DNA from: Amblyomma americanum
Lineage: Eukaryota; Arthropoda; Arachnida; Ixodida; Ixodidae
Direction of reading: 5' to 3'
NCBI RefSeq assembly: GCF_052857255.1
Contig: NC_135497.1
Span: 345,194,183-345,258,182, forward strand
Length of the DNA: 64,000 nt
The translations under genes were made by a program, and so were the position numbers. Below, in pieces: positions 43,073 to 55,799 of this stretch. Under the pieces are notes generated by a model. The model was not told where the DNA came from. It saw only the letters and a list, made by a program, of their open reading frames with translations, and searched no databases. Numbering within the stretch: the first letter of the stretch is position 1; every line of letters starts with the position of its first letter.

Positions 43073-44235
43073 ACGTCTGCACTATCTTTACAGGATTCCT
43101 GTTGGAACTGATGCTGCAGGAAACGCCGCTTTTCATTTCTCAGGAAGGAATTAAGCTTATTCCTATATTGCCTAAATATCTTTAAATCTAAAAGTGACGT
43201 CATTTTGACAGACTTTTTATACAATCTAGCCTTCTTTTCCATTCGTCTTAAACATTCACGGCTGATCCAGGGCTTTCTGTTGTTATGATGTGGCTTTAAA
43301 ATAATTTCTCTAAAGTGTTCCCAGTAAATTCGCTTAAAAATGAATATGAATGTTTCATACGCCTCATCTGCAGTGTCACAGTGGAATACACCTTCCCAGT
43401 TTTCATTCACAAGACTCGAGTATTAAGATTCCAAGGTTACAGGGGTGATGTTCTGGATAACTACTGCTGTCGAAGTTTGCGCATGCGTTCTTTTAACTTC
43501 ACATTCAACAAAAAGGTATATCAGAAAGTGGTCGCTTATGCCATTACATACAACTGCTGATATTTCATATTTTGCATCAATGTTGGTGATAAAAAGGTCT
43601 ATTAACGGCTCTGTGTACATTTTAACACGTGTTGCAGTTTTAGTAAAGATAGCATGACCATTTGCTTCTACTGTCAAAAGAAAGGTCTCCTGCGCAGGGC
43701 AAGATTTTAGCGCATCAATGTTGAAATCACCCGCAAGTAATAATTCCAAATTATTTACATTCACGTAGTTGAATAGCAGTTCAATGTGGGAAATAAAATT
43801 ATTGAATTGACCGTTCGGTGGTCGGTAGATCACGCAGTTTATGTATTTTCTCGATTTCAAGCATAGCCATTCAATATCCTCAGTCAACAGAGACAGTTCA
43901 GGAATTATTTCACACTCTAGATTATTTTTGATGAGGATTTCAATCCCCCCACCTTGTTTATTAGGTGTGTTTAGGAAGAAACTGTTATATCCATCACGCC
44001 TGTAAACCTCTGTATCCAATGAATACCATGTTTGTGTCAAGATTATTACATCGAAATCAAAAACAAATTCATTTAGATGAATAGTAAGCTCATCTTCTTT
44101 ATGCTTTGCTAATCTAATATTCAGTTGAAAAGAACTCAAGCCAATTTTTCTCGATGTATTAAATGTGGTGTTTAAGTCGTGCGGAGACTCAGCCATTTTA
44201 CAGGTGAGATGCAAACTGTAAATAAGTGAAAACAC
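43048..44235 (-). pseudogene. CR1/L2 LINE endonuclease and linker
   Basis: An APE-type endonuclease (43423-44235) followed, after a stop at 43423-43425 in the same frame, by the linker to the RT (43048-43410). Motifs: QLNIRLAKHKEDEL, IYRPPNG, AGDFNID and ISDHFLIYL. The metal-binding glutamate normally in the TETW motif is glutamine here (ILTQTW), which would inactivate the nuclease. Confidence 0.82.
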
Positions 44236-44241
44236 TTAAAC

Positions 44242-44435
44242 CATTTTTTCTACGTCCTGAGCATTGCGAAGGTACAGAGTCGATGACGACTCATCCTTCC
44301 TGGCAGGAACCCTACCATTGCTTGTCCAGACAAATATCCACCCTTTTTCTTTCTTGTGTTCAATAGCCATGCCAAGTACTCGTTTTAGTGCTGGACAAAG
44401 ATGCTCGTTGATGAACAGAGGTTTTTGCCTAGAAG
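44242..44435 (-). pseudogene. CR1/L2 LINE ORF1 C-terminal fragment
   Basis: The minus-strand frame reads PLFINEHLCPALKRVLGMA, then KGWIFVWTSNGRVPARK, ending in NAQDVEKMV and a stop just ahead of ORF2. This (F/Y)INEHL ... (F/Y)VW..NG....RK pattern is typical of the C-terminus of ORF1 proteins in CR1/L2/RTE-group elements. Confidence 0.65.
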
Positions 44436-44444
44436 CAAGAAAGC

Positions 44445-45190
44445 TCTGTTACCTTTCGGTTCTGCACACTCTAAGGTAGTGAATAGAGGGATTGCGATGA
44501 ATTGTTTCCGCGATGCACTTGAAAAAAGCCGTCACCACGCAATAAAAAATAGCCTTGGCAATCAATTCCAACGTATGGAAGCCACGGGTTTCCCTAAGCC
44601 CCTTTTGAAAGCAGTGGCTGAACCGCTGCTGCTTCAGAAACTTAAGAAAGAACGTACGAAGCGGGCTGATGTTGGGGCAACTGAACGCAAGGACTCGAGG
44701 TCATGCCGTACGTGCATTAAGTGAGCCGCATCATCAAAAAAAGTTGCGGCCAAGCAGAGAGTGAGTGTGGTGCTTTCTGTTCCTTGCAAGCTTTCGGGTC
44801 TGTGCTCGCGCATTTCTCGAGGCAGGGAAAGGAACTACGTTTGCACAACGCAGCCCGAGAACCGTTTCACGGCGTGTGTCGCACAGGTCGTGCACAAGTT
44901 CCCCCTCACATGCGAGAAATTATACATAGGCCAAACCGGTCGGTGTATCAATGACCGGCTGCGTGAGCACAACTCCTCCCTGGGGTCCGATGACGGCGCC
45001 AACTTGCCTCGCCATTGCAATGAATGTGGGTGTTATCCACTGTTCAGCAATGTAGCGATTCTTGGTAGAGGCAAGGTAAAACAAGAGCGATAAATCTGGG
45101 AAGCATACCATATCAGTTTGTCAGGTCATGATTGCATTAGCTCAACCTCGGTGCGCTTACTCGAGAAAGAATTCGATTCTTTAGGTCAGT
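44445..45190 (+). pseudogene. Penelope-like element C-terminus with GIY-YIG domain
   Basis: The frame first shows the end of the RT region (LPFGSAHSKVVNRGIA, then LGNQFQRMEATGFP), a stop at 44722-44724, and then in the same frame the nuclease: FPLTCEKLYIGQTGRCINDRLREH, HCNECGC, and after another stop (45091-45093) WEAYHISLSGHDCIS. Those match the GIY-YIG endonuclease of Penelope-like elements, with its characteristic zinc-binding C..C insert and the E-A-(F/Y)-H-I segment. Two stops make it inactive. Confidence 0.82.
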
Positions 45191-46518
45191 CATGTTTGAT
45201 GTGATATCTGGTGTGTCCTATGTGCTGTGATTTGTGATGCTGCTGTTGCGCATGCTATGCTGGCCTTGATGGGGCTATATTATTTCTATTAAATCCCATT
45301 TTCCAGTCATCCGATGCGTACCCTGATGGAAACGAATGTGAGAGCAATGAAGGTAAGTACACTGCATAAATGCCCCTATGATCGCGCAATATTTTGGAGA
45401 TCTTTTCATCTACGCCGGCTCTTGAGGAGATTTAATTTTTTTCCAATAAGGACCGAAATGCCTGCTTTAGAAAATACGAACGCAGGCATTTTCTAGTCTT
45501 TATCAGCTGCGGACACAGCAGCTGTCGCGTTAATTGCATTAGTAGATACCGATGAAAAGGCATGACCAAATATTTCATCGAATTCGGTGTCATTGACTTC
45601 TTTAGATTCATTAGTAAGAGCGATGGTATGCGTCAGGAGCTAACTTATTTTCTGGCATAATTTTCTAGGATTATCAGTCAAATTTTTAGAAGGTGACCAT
45701 GAAGAAAAGGGTATTCGACATTGCCGATTGCGGTGGGATATGAGTGCTCCACTGCGTTACATGTTTCCTATGCGAAAGGGTCGTTTGTCTTTAGTTTCGC
45801 GCCGCAGAAAATACATTTATTTCTTGTTGCCTAGTCTTTGTAATGTTCCTTTATTCCAGCGTTTCTAGCGGTTCTTGTAGGAGCTTATTTTCGGGATGCA
45901 CCTGTTAGCACCTTGTTTCTATATGCTTGAAGATCGTACCCTGAAAACATACGCTGCGATACAAAGTAGAAGAATACAGAATACGAAAATAAAGTCTATC
46001 CAGTTAGGGAAGATATCGCATGCAGCTTCCGTGCATCTGCCTCCTGTGCTTAATATCAGCGGGACTCGGGGGTCTCGGATTCCCCCACCAGTACGGACAA
46101 GGAATCTGAGACCCCCCCCCCCCCACACACACACACACACACCCGCTCTATAATATAGGGACTGCATGAATCAGAAGTAGGCAACCATTTTTATTCTTCT
46201 TTCAGTCCTGGTCGAAGCATTATCGTTTCGAGAATTTAATCGTGATTTTTAGTCAGAGGCCTGAACATGTTTTCTAATACCTGAGAAGGATTAAAGTAAA
46301 AGGTCGACAGCGCTCCACAAAGAAAAAGTGAAACCCCTCACCTGACACCTGGCCACTCAGCTCCAATGCTACCAAATAACAATGAGAAACACAGTGCAAT
46401 GTCTACCCCTGGCAATTATAACAAGTCTTCAAAGAAAGCTTCCATCATCCCCAAATACAAATCAGTTAAATATTATTAAATAGCAGGTTACTAAGATGTT
46501 TCCAATTAACTAAATACG

Positions 46519-46745
46519 CTGCGGTGGCTCAGTGGCTTCTGCATTTGGCTGCTGAAGCTCAAGGTCACGCGATCGAAAGTCGGCCGCGGCGGCAGCATTT
46601 CGATGGAGGCGAAATGCGAAAGACGCCAATGTGCAGGTGCGACATCAGTGCACGTTAATGTGTACAGGTGCTTCTAATTAAGCAAAAGAACTCCACTTCA
46701 GCGTTCATTGCCCACATTCACCATCGGGACAATACACCCCGCATA
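46519..46745 (+). mobile_element. tRNA-headed SINE, second family, uninterrupted
   Basis: Paralogue of 19245-19690 with a single CGTTAATGTGTACA site, that is, without the nested SINE. Confidence 0.75.
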
Positions 46746-46927
46746 CACACATTCTCTACTTTTGACGGTAAACGTGAGATGCTTTAGGCACCGCCCGAAA
46801 CCGCCAATGTGGGTTCTGTTTTCTCAAATTTATCCAGGAACGCGTTTTAGAGATTACTTTTTCATTAGCTTGCGCGATTAGGTACGGGCCAGCAATTAGA
46901 TGACATGGCTACCGGTCGGCACTGCAG

Positions 46928-47197
46928 GTGGTGAAGAAGGTGCGCCAGCGCTACCCTCACGAGTGCCTTTTGGGTGTGGGCGTGTCCCTGGGCGGCCTCC
47001 TGGTGTCCCTCTACCTGTGCCAGCGGGGTCGCCAAGCTCAGCTGGACGCGGCACTGGCCGTGTCGCCGCCCTTCCAACCCGCGATGGCTGCCCGCGCCTT
47101 GGCCAACCCCTGGGGCTTCAACCGGCTCCTGAACGCTTGCATCACGCGCGGTCTCGTGGGTCGCCTGCGAGACAACGAGGATGTGGTGCGCGCCTCG
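46928..47197 (+). pseudogene. ABHD copy C exon 3 (open, in a broken gene)
   Basis: 90 codons, acceptor and donor kept, GVSLGG present. It differs from copy B at a few positions (for example LVSLYLCQRGRQ instead of LLCRYLCQRGPR). The exon is open but belongs to a gene with a broken 5' half. It could only contribute to a protein through a new start or a chimaeric transcript with copy B. Confidence 0.8.
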
Positions 47198-48654
47198 GTG
47201 AGTGCACCATCGATGAAGAAAAGGATGATTTGACAAGCATGATCACCACTTCGCCAGCGTATCATCTCCCGATATAGCATTGAAAATTTAAAAGAAAAAT
47301 GATTTAGGTGATGAAACTCAGTCACTGAATGAATAATGTAACACGAGGCTTTCTGCGCTGAAACAATAACGAGATGATCGTCGACTCAGTCAGGGAACCG
47401 TTATAAATTTTCCTCTTTAAACAGTCATGTCTTGTTAACGATGAGGTCGTGAATTGTCACGTTAGCTCGGCGCGCATTACCGGCGGAGGGGTGAGGGGGG
47501 GGGGTGGGGGGGGGGGGGGTGAGCCCTTGCTCCTTGCTGGCTAATTTAGAAATATTTATTGATTTGAGAAATCACAACATGCCTAATGTCCCCACCTGCT
47601 GTTCAAGTTGAATAACATTTTAAAGAAATGGGCATGCGCTTCTTTTCTGAGCCAATGGTCGTGAGTGACTTTGCGGTAGTCTGCAACGCTCATTTGGAGT
47701 TAAGCAGATTGCAAAAAAAAGAAACTGCTATGACTTGAGCGAAGACTTATAAGAACAAGATTATAAGGGTGGTGAAATCATTAATCAGACTCAAGGCTTT
47801 TTCAGATATCTTCTTTACTTATAAAGATTTGATTTCATTTTGTATGAACTGTTTTCACAGTTTTGGGCGCTCAGGAGAATTTCTCATCATGTAAAGCGCC
47901 TTCAGTTGGGTTTTTTTGTGATTTTACCGCTTTAGAGTGCCTGCCTAGGTCAGCCGTGGCGTCGTTACAGAAACATTGTTGGTAATATCCGAGTGGTATT
48001 CACTGCAATGGAAGCCGGACGTTTGGCTTCGATTAGGTGCGTTGACATCCCGACATAAACAGGCCGTCGGTGAAACCGATTATGAAACGTACTGCGACAG
48101 AAATGACGCGCGAGATAGTGTTTTACTCTGTGTGTGCGCAGCTCATTCGAGCTACGTGAAACAGTCAAATGTACTGTTTTTTTCCCTCCTTCTGCGAAAT
48201 ATTAATAACTAAACGTTTAGAAACACGGTCCCCTGTTCCGACGGCGGTATCTGGAGCTCACTTGAAACATGGAGCCGTGATAGAAATTAATTCCGACACC
48301 AAGCTGCAAGAGTGGACGCCAAGATTTTGTTTTCTTATGATGTAAGTTTATTACCTATCACGTCTAATTCGAAAGTGTGTCGCGTGGTACGGTCGTGATA
48401 AAAAAGTGTTGTTCGTGGTGGTGTACATCACTCGGGCTTCGACCAACTGCATCAAAACCACCATTTCACGAGTGTGCCTTGTCTGGAGATAAGCAGAACG
48501 AGGACCACCTATATCTGAAGGCGTGACAGTTTCTTTGCTTTCGTGCGCTGCGCTCCTGCTTATCGAGAAGGCCGAGCTCGTGGCGCTGCGATGCAGTTTA
48601 TTACACGACGCTTGCGGTAGACCATACGTACGCCACGAATACTCTATGGAAGTC

Positions 48655-48885
48655 GCTGCGGTGGGTCAGTTGTTAAGGGGCTCGGCCGCGGTCCCGAAAG
48701 ACGCTGATCCGATCCCGGCCACGGTGGTAGCAATTCGATGGAGGAGAAATGCTAGAGGCCCGTGTACTGTGCGGAGTCAGTGCGCGTTAAAGAATCCCAG
48801 GCACTCAGAATTATCCGGAGCCTTATACCACGTCGTCCCATATTGCCTGAGTGCTTTCGGGAGTTTACTATCATAATAACCAAAC
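48655..48885 (+). mobile_element. tRNA-headed SINE, shared with copy B
   Basis: Paralogue of 21565-21795; inserted before the duplication. Confidence 0.75.
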
Positions 48886-51267
48886 TAAAACTCTATGAAC
48901 ACAGTGCTCTAGTAGAGGTATACCCCGTAAATTAAGCCACGAGTGTCCTCTGAATGCATTATTTTTCTGCACAAAGGGCTCTATACTTTGATAAAGGCAG
49001 TAGATCACGGCGACGGTTTGGCGACATAAAGGAGAGCGTCTAGGACTCAGCATAGAGGTGGAACTTCGTCGGGGACCCTGCGCCTGATAGGCTTGTGGCT
49101 TATCATTGATGGCAGCGTCACGCCGTTCTAGCGAAAGGAAACGTTGGATTGTTATGTCGCTTGACAAGATGAGGCATCCCCTTCTTTTGACAGCGTATAA
49201 CAGGGATCAGAGCCTTAGTGTGTACCCAAATATCGGTGCGTGGGCACTTTTGCATTTGGCTTCCACCGCAATGTATTTTGCACTTCGCTGAGGCGTGGCT
49301 CGAACCCGCGATTCGTAATCATGACGTCGCAGAACGCTACATCCTCTGAGCAATCGTTGCGAGTAGAACAGCAGAAGTAAAAGGGACAGAAGTTTTCATC
49401 GAGGTGTGTGGCGAGGCTGATTGGTTTGGGGGCCCGAAAAAGGAGAGAAAGTACGAATACAACAATCACGGCTGCCGTGGTTGACAACGCCATCGTGAAA
49501 ACATGCATAAAAGTGGCCCTCAAGGATTGCAACACCTTCGCGGAAATACAGGTATGCACTTCACTCCTACTTTCTTCCAATGACAAATTTGTGGAAGCTC
49601 GTTGTGACATAGATATGAGCTCACAAACTAGGATGAGCAGGATGTCTACTGGTAAAGTACTGCGTATCGTTCATGCTGCACCCTTTTAATAGCATAGAGC
49701 CATGCACTGACGAGGAGCTGTGTACAATTGCTAATAAGTGTGCAGTGGGGAGTAAAAAAAGATTCCACAATCGAACGATCGCCGGAGTGGAGTAATGACT
49801 ACTCATGGTGCTGTTGCTAAGAACAAACAACATCGTTAGCTAGAGTTCCAGGCCTTTCAAGCGCCACAGTCCTGTGAATGGTTCTTCAGAAAGTCACGGC
49901 CAGCAATGATTTATATAATTTTTTCTTTCTTCCACCGTGACAGTCGTCGGTCATTTGCGCCAATCTTTATTACTCTCCACTGTACGCCGGCAGTGTCAAC
50001 GGGAATATGCAGACAAGCACGTCTGCCTCGGACAGCACGAGGTGTGGACAAGCGGCTACCCTGCAGGCCGCTGAGTTGTTAGCATTCGTTGTGTAGCACC
50101 TTGCTCAGCCTTGTAGAGTTCCGGCAGATGGCAGTACTGGGCTACATCCTGCCATCAGACGATCCTGATCTTTTGGAGAGTAACTGTAGCTGTCTGGGAA
50201 GTAAGCACGCGATACCAGTGCGATGACATTCACCTCGAGTACGCTAAAAGTGGATGTATAGCCCACATACCGCACAGTTTGGTGGAAATATGCCCTATGA
50301 TATCAAATTTCAACAAAAATATGCATGAATAGAAGTAAGCAAGTTCACTCAATGGAGGCGCGCCGACGCACTGTTTGGTTTGCATGTCGTCTGCATGGGT
50401 AGCTCTGCTGGGCACCTCGTGTCTTCTGTGACTGCGGGAAACGTGATTTACGTCTGTATTTTGCAGCCCCGTACTGATGAAAACTATACAGGCTGCGCTT
50501 GGGTTGCAAGGAGGCTATGCTGGGTAGTTCGCGATCTCCTGGACTTCTTGCCTTCAGATGATCCTGCCTTGTCTTAGAAAGTGACGGGGCAAAGTTGAAA
50601 TTTGGAATCGTTGGAAAGTCATGAGTCAGAAGGAGTTGGGGGGGGGGGGGGTGAAGGACGCACTTTGCACAATGCTCTTCCCGTGTCCTTCTCATCTGGT
50701 TTCTTTCGCGCTAAGCGCACCTCCAATTCCAGAGAGCAACTGGATAGATCCATCTTTCTCCGAGGTGAGCACGTACACGCATGGCGTGAAAGGCATGAAA
50801 GATTTATTCCAAACTTTCTTCCAACTATACTGCCTGCTACTCTACATCTCTAGAACCTACTTCCGCTTTCCGTGGGTTGAGTTAACGGTGTAGCATTAAG
50901 AAGATCCTGCAATGTTTATCCGAACTTTTTAAGCCAGTGTTATTCATCGTGGCCCCTGGCCAGGCGAAGGGGATGACTGTGGGAGCACAACGTACCTGCA
51001 AGGCTGAACAACACACTACAAGCCCATTCTGAGGGGACAATCAAACGTGATCAAATGCTAGAGATCTTGTTCATCCTCTATCTTTTCCCACAGTAAGAAG
51101 GAAGCAAGACAAGTGCGGCTAGAGCAACAGGTGCATAGCCTCAGCTTCCTCCGAGCTCTATGCGCCGTAAGAGGAATCCGAGCACTAAGAAGGGTGCTCT
51201 TCTGACGACGCTTACCCTGCAACGCAAAGCCTTCCACTCCACTTGGAAAACACGCAAGCAAGCAAGA

Positions 51268-51584
51268 CCCGCCGCGGTGGCTCAGTGGTTAGGGCGCTCG
51301 ACTACTGATCCGGAGTTCCCGGGTTCGAACCCGACCGCGGCGGCTGCGTTTTTATGGAGGAAAAACGCTAAGGCGCCCGTGTGCTGTGCGATGTCAGTGC
51401 ACGTTAAAGATCCCCAGGTGGTCGAAATTATTCCGGAGCCCTCCACTACGGCACCTCTCCTTCCTTTCTTCTTTCACTCCCTCCTTTATCCCTTCCCTTA
51501 CGGCGCGGTTCAGGTGTCCAACGATATATGAGACAGATACTGCGCCATTTCCTTTCCCCCAAAACCAATTATTATTATTATTAA
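51268..51584 (+). mobile_element. Full-length Ruka-like SINE, copy C only
   Basis: Complete element: CCGCCGCGGTGGCTCAGTGG (A box), GGGTTCGAACCC (B box), the body with GGTGGTCGAAATTATTCCGG, a pyrimidine-rich part, TGCGCCATTTCCTTTCCCCC and an (ATT)n tail. A 14-base duplication, GCAAGCAAGCAAGA (51254-51267 and 51585-51598), flanks it. Copy B has the empty site at about 24723-24733. It is the best reference copy in the window. Confidence 0.93.
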
Positions 51585-52315
51585 GCAAGCAAGCAAGAGC
51601 ACAGGAGCTTCAGAGGAACAGCCTAAAGTTCCGAGAAGAAGCATGAAAGCCAGAGGATCGTCTGAAACATGCACTGGAGGGATTTGACTGCAACAGGTGC
51701 GTGTTGCACATCAAAAGCTTAATATGGTGCAGTAAAATAATTTTGTGGCCGTTTGCAGTGGACTTTATATTTCGCGTTAAACCGCTGTGAAAGTGGGGCT
51801 TCGCCAACACAGACATTATTTTGAACAAGCACACTGCCTTGATAATTGTACCCAGTCTATTTCTTAAATTGTTTAATTATGTGCAGCACCTGCTGTCCGT
51901 ATTGAAACTATCGCCACAATATGGTAATGTAACTACGCTGTATACTACACTACTCTGTCCAAAGTACATTCTACGGCGGCAGGACTCAGGTTTAAAACTA
52001 GCGCCAGTTCTTAGGATACCGCTATTTAAGACAGTGCAGTTGGGCCTTCCAAAAAAGCCGAAATGTCTTACATGACTTGATTGAGAGATATGTAAACCTA
52101 AGGTCTTTTTATTGTTCACGTTAAACACAATTCATTCTCAGTCTGGAAGCGAAAGGTATCACAGAACTGTCATTGCGAAATGATTTAATTAATGGCGTTG
52201 ACTACAGTACCGTCTGACGGCACTATTACTGAAACGAAAAACTTCACTACGATAGGTAAAGGTGTGGTCGCGTAGGCCGGAGAATGACCTTGAATGACCT
52301 TCAGACCAACCACGT

Positions 52316-52400
52316 TTATTCCTTCCATACGGCGCTGTTGGGTGTCTACCGATATATGTAAGACAGTTACTGTGGCATTTCCTTTCCTCAAAATCATTTT
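52316..52400 (+). mobile_element. SINE tail relic, uninterrupted
   Basis: Matches the Ruka-like 3' end (TACGGCGCTGTTGGGTGTC, GCATTTCCTTTCC). This is the empty site for the LINE at 25522-27956. Confidence 0.6.
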
Positions 52401-52429
52401 TCAAAACAAATCTTCCGAATTATTCGAAA

Positions 52430-52890
52430 GCAAAGGAAAGGCGCATAACTGGCCCCTGGGACAGTGTACGCCTCAGCCGCACTTTAACATACGTGGCGGT
52501 ACTGATAGATTTGCGCTGCTTGCGTTGGCATTCACAACGTTGTTGCAGAAACGCGGAACTGGAGGCATAGACCTTCGGCGTTTATTGTGTTGATTGCCGT
52601 TGCCGTTGACAGCATTCTATACTCCGATGATTTTGAGGAAAGGAAGGCGCATATCTGGCTCTCTTGGGAAGTCGATGCCTTAATCGCACTATGAGGTGCG
52701 TTGCGGTGGTAGAGAGGGGGATTTCGGCTGCATGCATTAGCGCTGACATTGTTGTAGCAGACGCGCGGCACAGCAGCAATAGGCCGCAGCGTTCATTGGG
52801 TGACAAACCTCTCGACATCAACCATTAACTGAAACCTGCCAGGGTGGCAGGCTGCGCGCACTGCCTATCCAGTGTGCTGAATATACTCAA
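52430..52890 (+). repeat. Dispersed repeat (copy C)
   Basis: Counterpart of 28065-28545, with the same two modules. Confidence 0.55.
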
Positions 52891-53809
52891 CGCTACAGAC
52901 GCCAAGCCGCGTCTAGTTCCCCAATACACCACTGCTTTCGCTCTCTAACGAGCCTTAGCAGTAGTTGAACGGCAGCTAATTTTTTTAATGATTAAACAAC
53001 GTCCGACCGTACGCCAAGCGCGCGTTCCGGTACGGTGTGCAGCTTTGAAGCAGGAATCTCGTGATCCGTGTGCCTCTATGATCCAGTGTGGCCAACCGTC
53101 GGCGTGCACGTGCGCTGTCGCGTAATGCCACAGTTCTCGGGAAAAACACTTGTCTTCAGCATAGTATTCTATCAGTCCCAAATGGTTATTTTACGGTGAA
53201 GGAAAAAAAAATCTACGGAAATGAAATACGTTCATGAGAGAAAAAATGCACATGGGTGTATTTCGGTGTGGATTTATTCTCTTGCGAGCGTGTTCCTTTT
53301 CCACTGTTCTTACCCTGTTAGCCATGCACCAACTGGCCCAACAGGTCAGGCTTCTTTAGGTCCGCTTACTTTGCATGTGTTTGCAACGCGTTCTCAACAT
53401 CGGCGATGCAAAGGGAAGTGTATTTGAGTGATGTGTGCAAGCGGACTGAAACGGGCTTTTCAGATCTTAGCAACGTTCGGAAAGCTGCTCACAGGATTTA
53501 TAATGGGAACAGACGACGCATATGTAACGTCATAGTCGCGTGCACATCGTTACTCTGCATCCCAACAGTATTATTAAGATATTCGCTCAGTTTCTGCTAT
53601 AGGCTTCGTTCAGCGAGAGCGGGGCTCTTTAGTGCAGCACTGCCCGCGGCTCCGCCGTGGTAGATTCTGCAGTTCTGTGCAGGTGGAGATGGTGAACCTG
53701 CTAGCCACCCACTTGCTTTTTGCTGCGTTTCGGGCACGACCAACGAGCGCATTCGTATTTACTTGCGTGCACTGCTTTATGCGATGTCTCAAGTGATATT
53801 CACTGGCTT

Positions 53810-53978
53810 TAGGCCTAATAAGGGCGTGCAGGAATACCTCCATCCCGCCTCTCTGACGAGCGGGAAGAAGTTATATGACGGTGGACATGTTACTTCCGTG
53901 AAAGAAGTGGACGACGTAGATGTGTGAGCGAAGTGCAATTCCCAGCACAGGAAACAAGTTTACTGCGTTTTATTTCAC
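53810..53978 (+). pseudogene. N-terminal exon of SWIM/YqaJ-type gene (copy C)
   Basis: Keeps SGKKLYDGGHVTSVKEVDDVD and the GTGAGT donor at 53979, but the codon after DV is TGA where copy B has CGT. Confidence 0.42.
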
Positions 53979-54479
53979 GTGAGTAAAACTGACATTCTTG
54001 ACGTAGCTGTTGCCTCGGCTCTAAAACGGGCACCTATGTCGGAGATGTACGTTTTGGGCCGCTTCTGTGCCTTCCACAACAACCTGCCGTATGCCCCTAA
54101 TTGTGCAGGCCTTGTTTCATATTTTGGGGCACTTTGATGCCCGAAACGTTTTACATATCATTTAAACTGGTCTGCGTGGTATGCTGTTTCAGCGGAGTTA
54201 TTGCACGCACAAAAAAAAAGAAGCAACAACTCTTCTCAGGAATGTGACTCCATTAAAGAATTGAGCTTTGCACTTCTCTGAGAACGATTTCATTTGCAAT
54301 GCGTTCACATTGTGTAAATATTTGCTTGTTTTTGTTAACCAGTTTGGTTTTCCAAGTTCGTGCGAGTTGTTGAATTTGCATTGTATTCATTGCAGTTAAG
54401 CAAGGAAGACCGTAAACTACAAGCTGGACACTGAATCAGCAGGTGCGGCGGTGCAGGAAGCTGCAAGCACTGCACTGCC

Positions 54480-54600
54480 GTCGCGCTTTACATCAAGATA
54501 GACGAAGATGTCTCGTGCACATCTGAAAGGCAGAAGTGAGGAAGGCCAACCAAAAAGGTGTGTGCAGATGATAAAGTGTCAGTTGAAGAACTATTTGGGG
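54480..54600 (+). pseudogene. SWIM-flanking segment (copy C)
   Basis: VALYIKIDEDVSCTSER is kept, then TGA replaces the tryptophan codon of copy B; VSVEELFG follows. Confidence 0.4.
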
Positions 54601-54923
54601 CACGCATTGCATTTCAGTACCTAACTCATGCTTATATATAAGTGTACTTATCCTTGAATTGCCAAGCATTTTTTTTTTTTTGCAGTGGTTAAGCAATTCA
54701 GATGTAAAAGACTACAATATTTGTGGCTTCCAATTACAGATGCCACAAAGCGTACTCCAGCTTTATTTCATCTAATGCACTTTCACATTTTCTTACAGCT
54801 ATCATGCACCCATACATCGGTGGAAGGAACAATCCCGAAGCTTTGGAGATAAGCTTAATCGTAAAGCACCTTCACATTACAATTGTCATATGACACAAAT
54901 CTGGAGGGAACAGAATAGAAATT

Positions 54924-54954
<31 letters not shown>

Positions 54955-55799
54955 GCACGTTACATCATTACATCATAGACAAAATGTTGCTTGAAGTTAT
55001 ATGACGTTATTGCACAGTCGAAAAAATCTTTTGCAGGAAACAAAACAGGCTCTGCACATCTTAATCGTCACTGGGCAATTTCCGAAGATAGTAATATAGA
55101 AAACAGACCATGAGCAATTCATGACAAGAGAAGTGGCCGAGTTCTACACAAAAAGTATAAGATGTGCAAGTGCTCTGCAGCTATGTGCTTTGAAGAAGGG
55201 GCCGCTAGTAACTTTAGGTGCGTGCTTTGCCTCATTGTTGTCATACATTTGAGAATTGTAATGGAATGTATCTGCAAAGTGCCCTGTTAAAATTTCTGAC
55301 AGGTGGCACCAAAAAAGAAAATAAAGGACAACGTGCCACTAGCAAACACTATACTCCCAACAAGGAAGACGCCCCAGGAGCTCGTGCGAACGCTTTTCCA
55401 TGGTCGAGGATTTTACTCAGAGGCCACTGCATACGGTACGTTTTCCAACATCACACCATTGTATGTTGGGCTAATTGAAAGTTATTTTTCAGAGATGAAG
55501 ATCGAGCCAGTGCCACGCGAGGACTTCGAAAAGAAAGTTGGTGCAGATGTGGTAGAGGTAATCCACATCGAACCAACTTGGCTTATTAATTTGTGCTGAA
55601 ACATTACACACATTTGTGTTGCTCATATAGGTCTACATAAGCGTTGCATATTTCTACCTCTTATTTTGCAAGAAGTCTAGTCTGATGTGACATGCATTTC
55701 TGGAGAGGATTTTTTTTTCCAGATTAAACTTGTTGTCTATTAAGCCCAGCCATGGGTTCGCGGAAGGCCTGATCGGCTTTTTAAAACTGCAAAGGGTGT

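Larger units (their letters stand above)
41091..44440 (-). mobile_element. CR1/L2-type LINE
   Basis: A minus-strand non-LTR element of about 3.35 kb without RNase H. It has the end of ORF1, an endonuclease and an RT, then a 3' end with AATAAAATTGACTTGACTTG. The 5' end is set by the last recognisable ORF1 sequence next to Penelope sequence and is approximate; no target duplication was found. Confidence 0.82.
40941..45300. mobile_element. Penelope-like element interrupted by a LINE
   Basis: The whole block is absent from copy B, where GTTACCTGATAT runs straight on to TTTTCCAGTCATCCG (about 18070-18110). The right part (44440-45300, plus strand) encodes the end of a Penelope-like protein. The left part (40941-41090) on the minus strand reads AATAAATCTCAGTTGATAGT and CGTGGCGTGAACACTCC, which resembles the terminal repeat of such elements. 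A CR1/L2-type LINE fills the middle, replacing or interrupting the reverse transcriptase. Confidence 0.75.
39202..46927 (+). other. Intron 2 of copy C
   Basis: Matches copy B intron 2 with two extra insertions: a 144-base hairpin element (40233-40376) and a 4.4 kb Penelope/LINE block (40941-45300). A run of C residues followed by (CA)n lies near 46112-46142. No host gene seen. Confidence 0.7.

Noticed and set aside
47494..47520. Poly-G tracts (also 46112, 50638, 54936) as G-quadruplex signals
   Set aside because: Homopolymer runs that differ in length between copies; no regular G-tract and loop pattern, and sequencing error is likely.
51268..51345. tRNA gene candidate (A and B boxes)
   Set aside because: The boxes belong to the SINE head; there is no acceptor-stem pairing and the SINE body continues directly.
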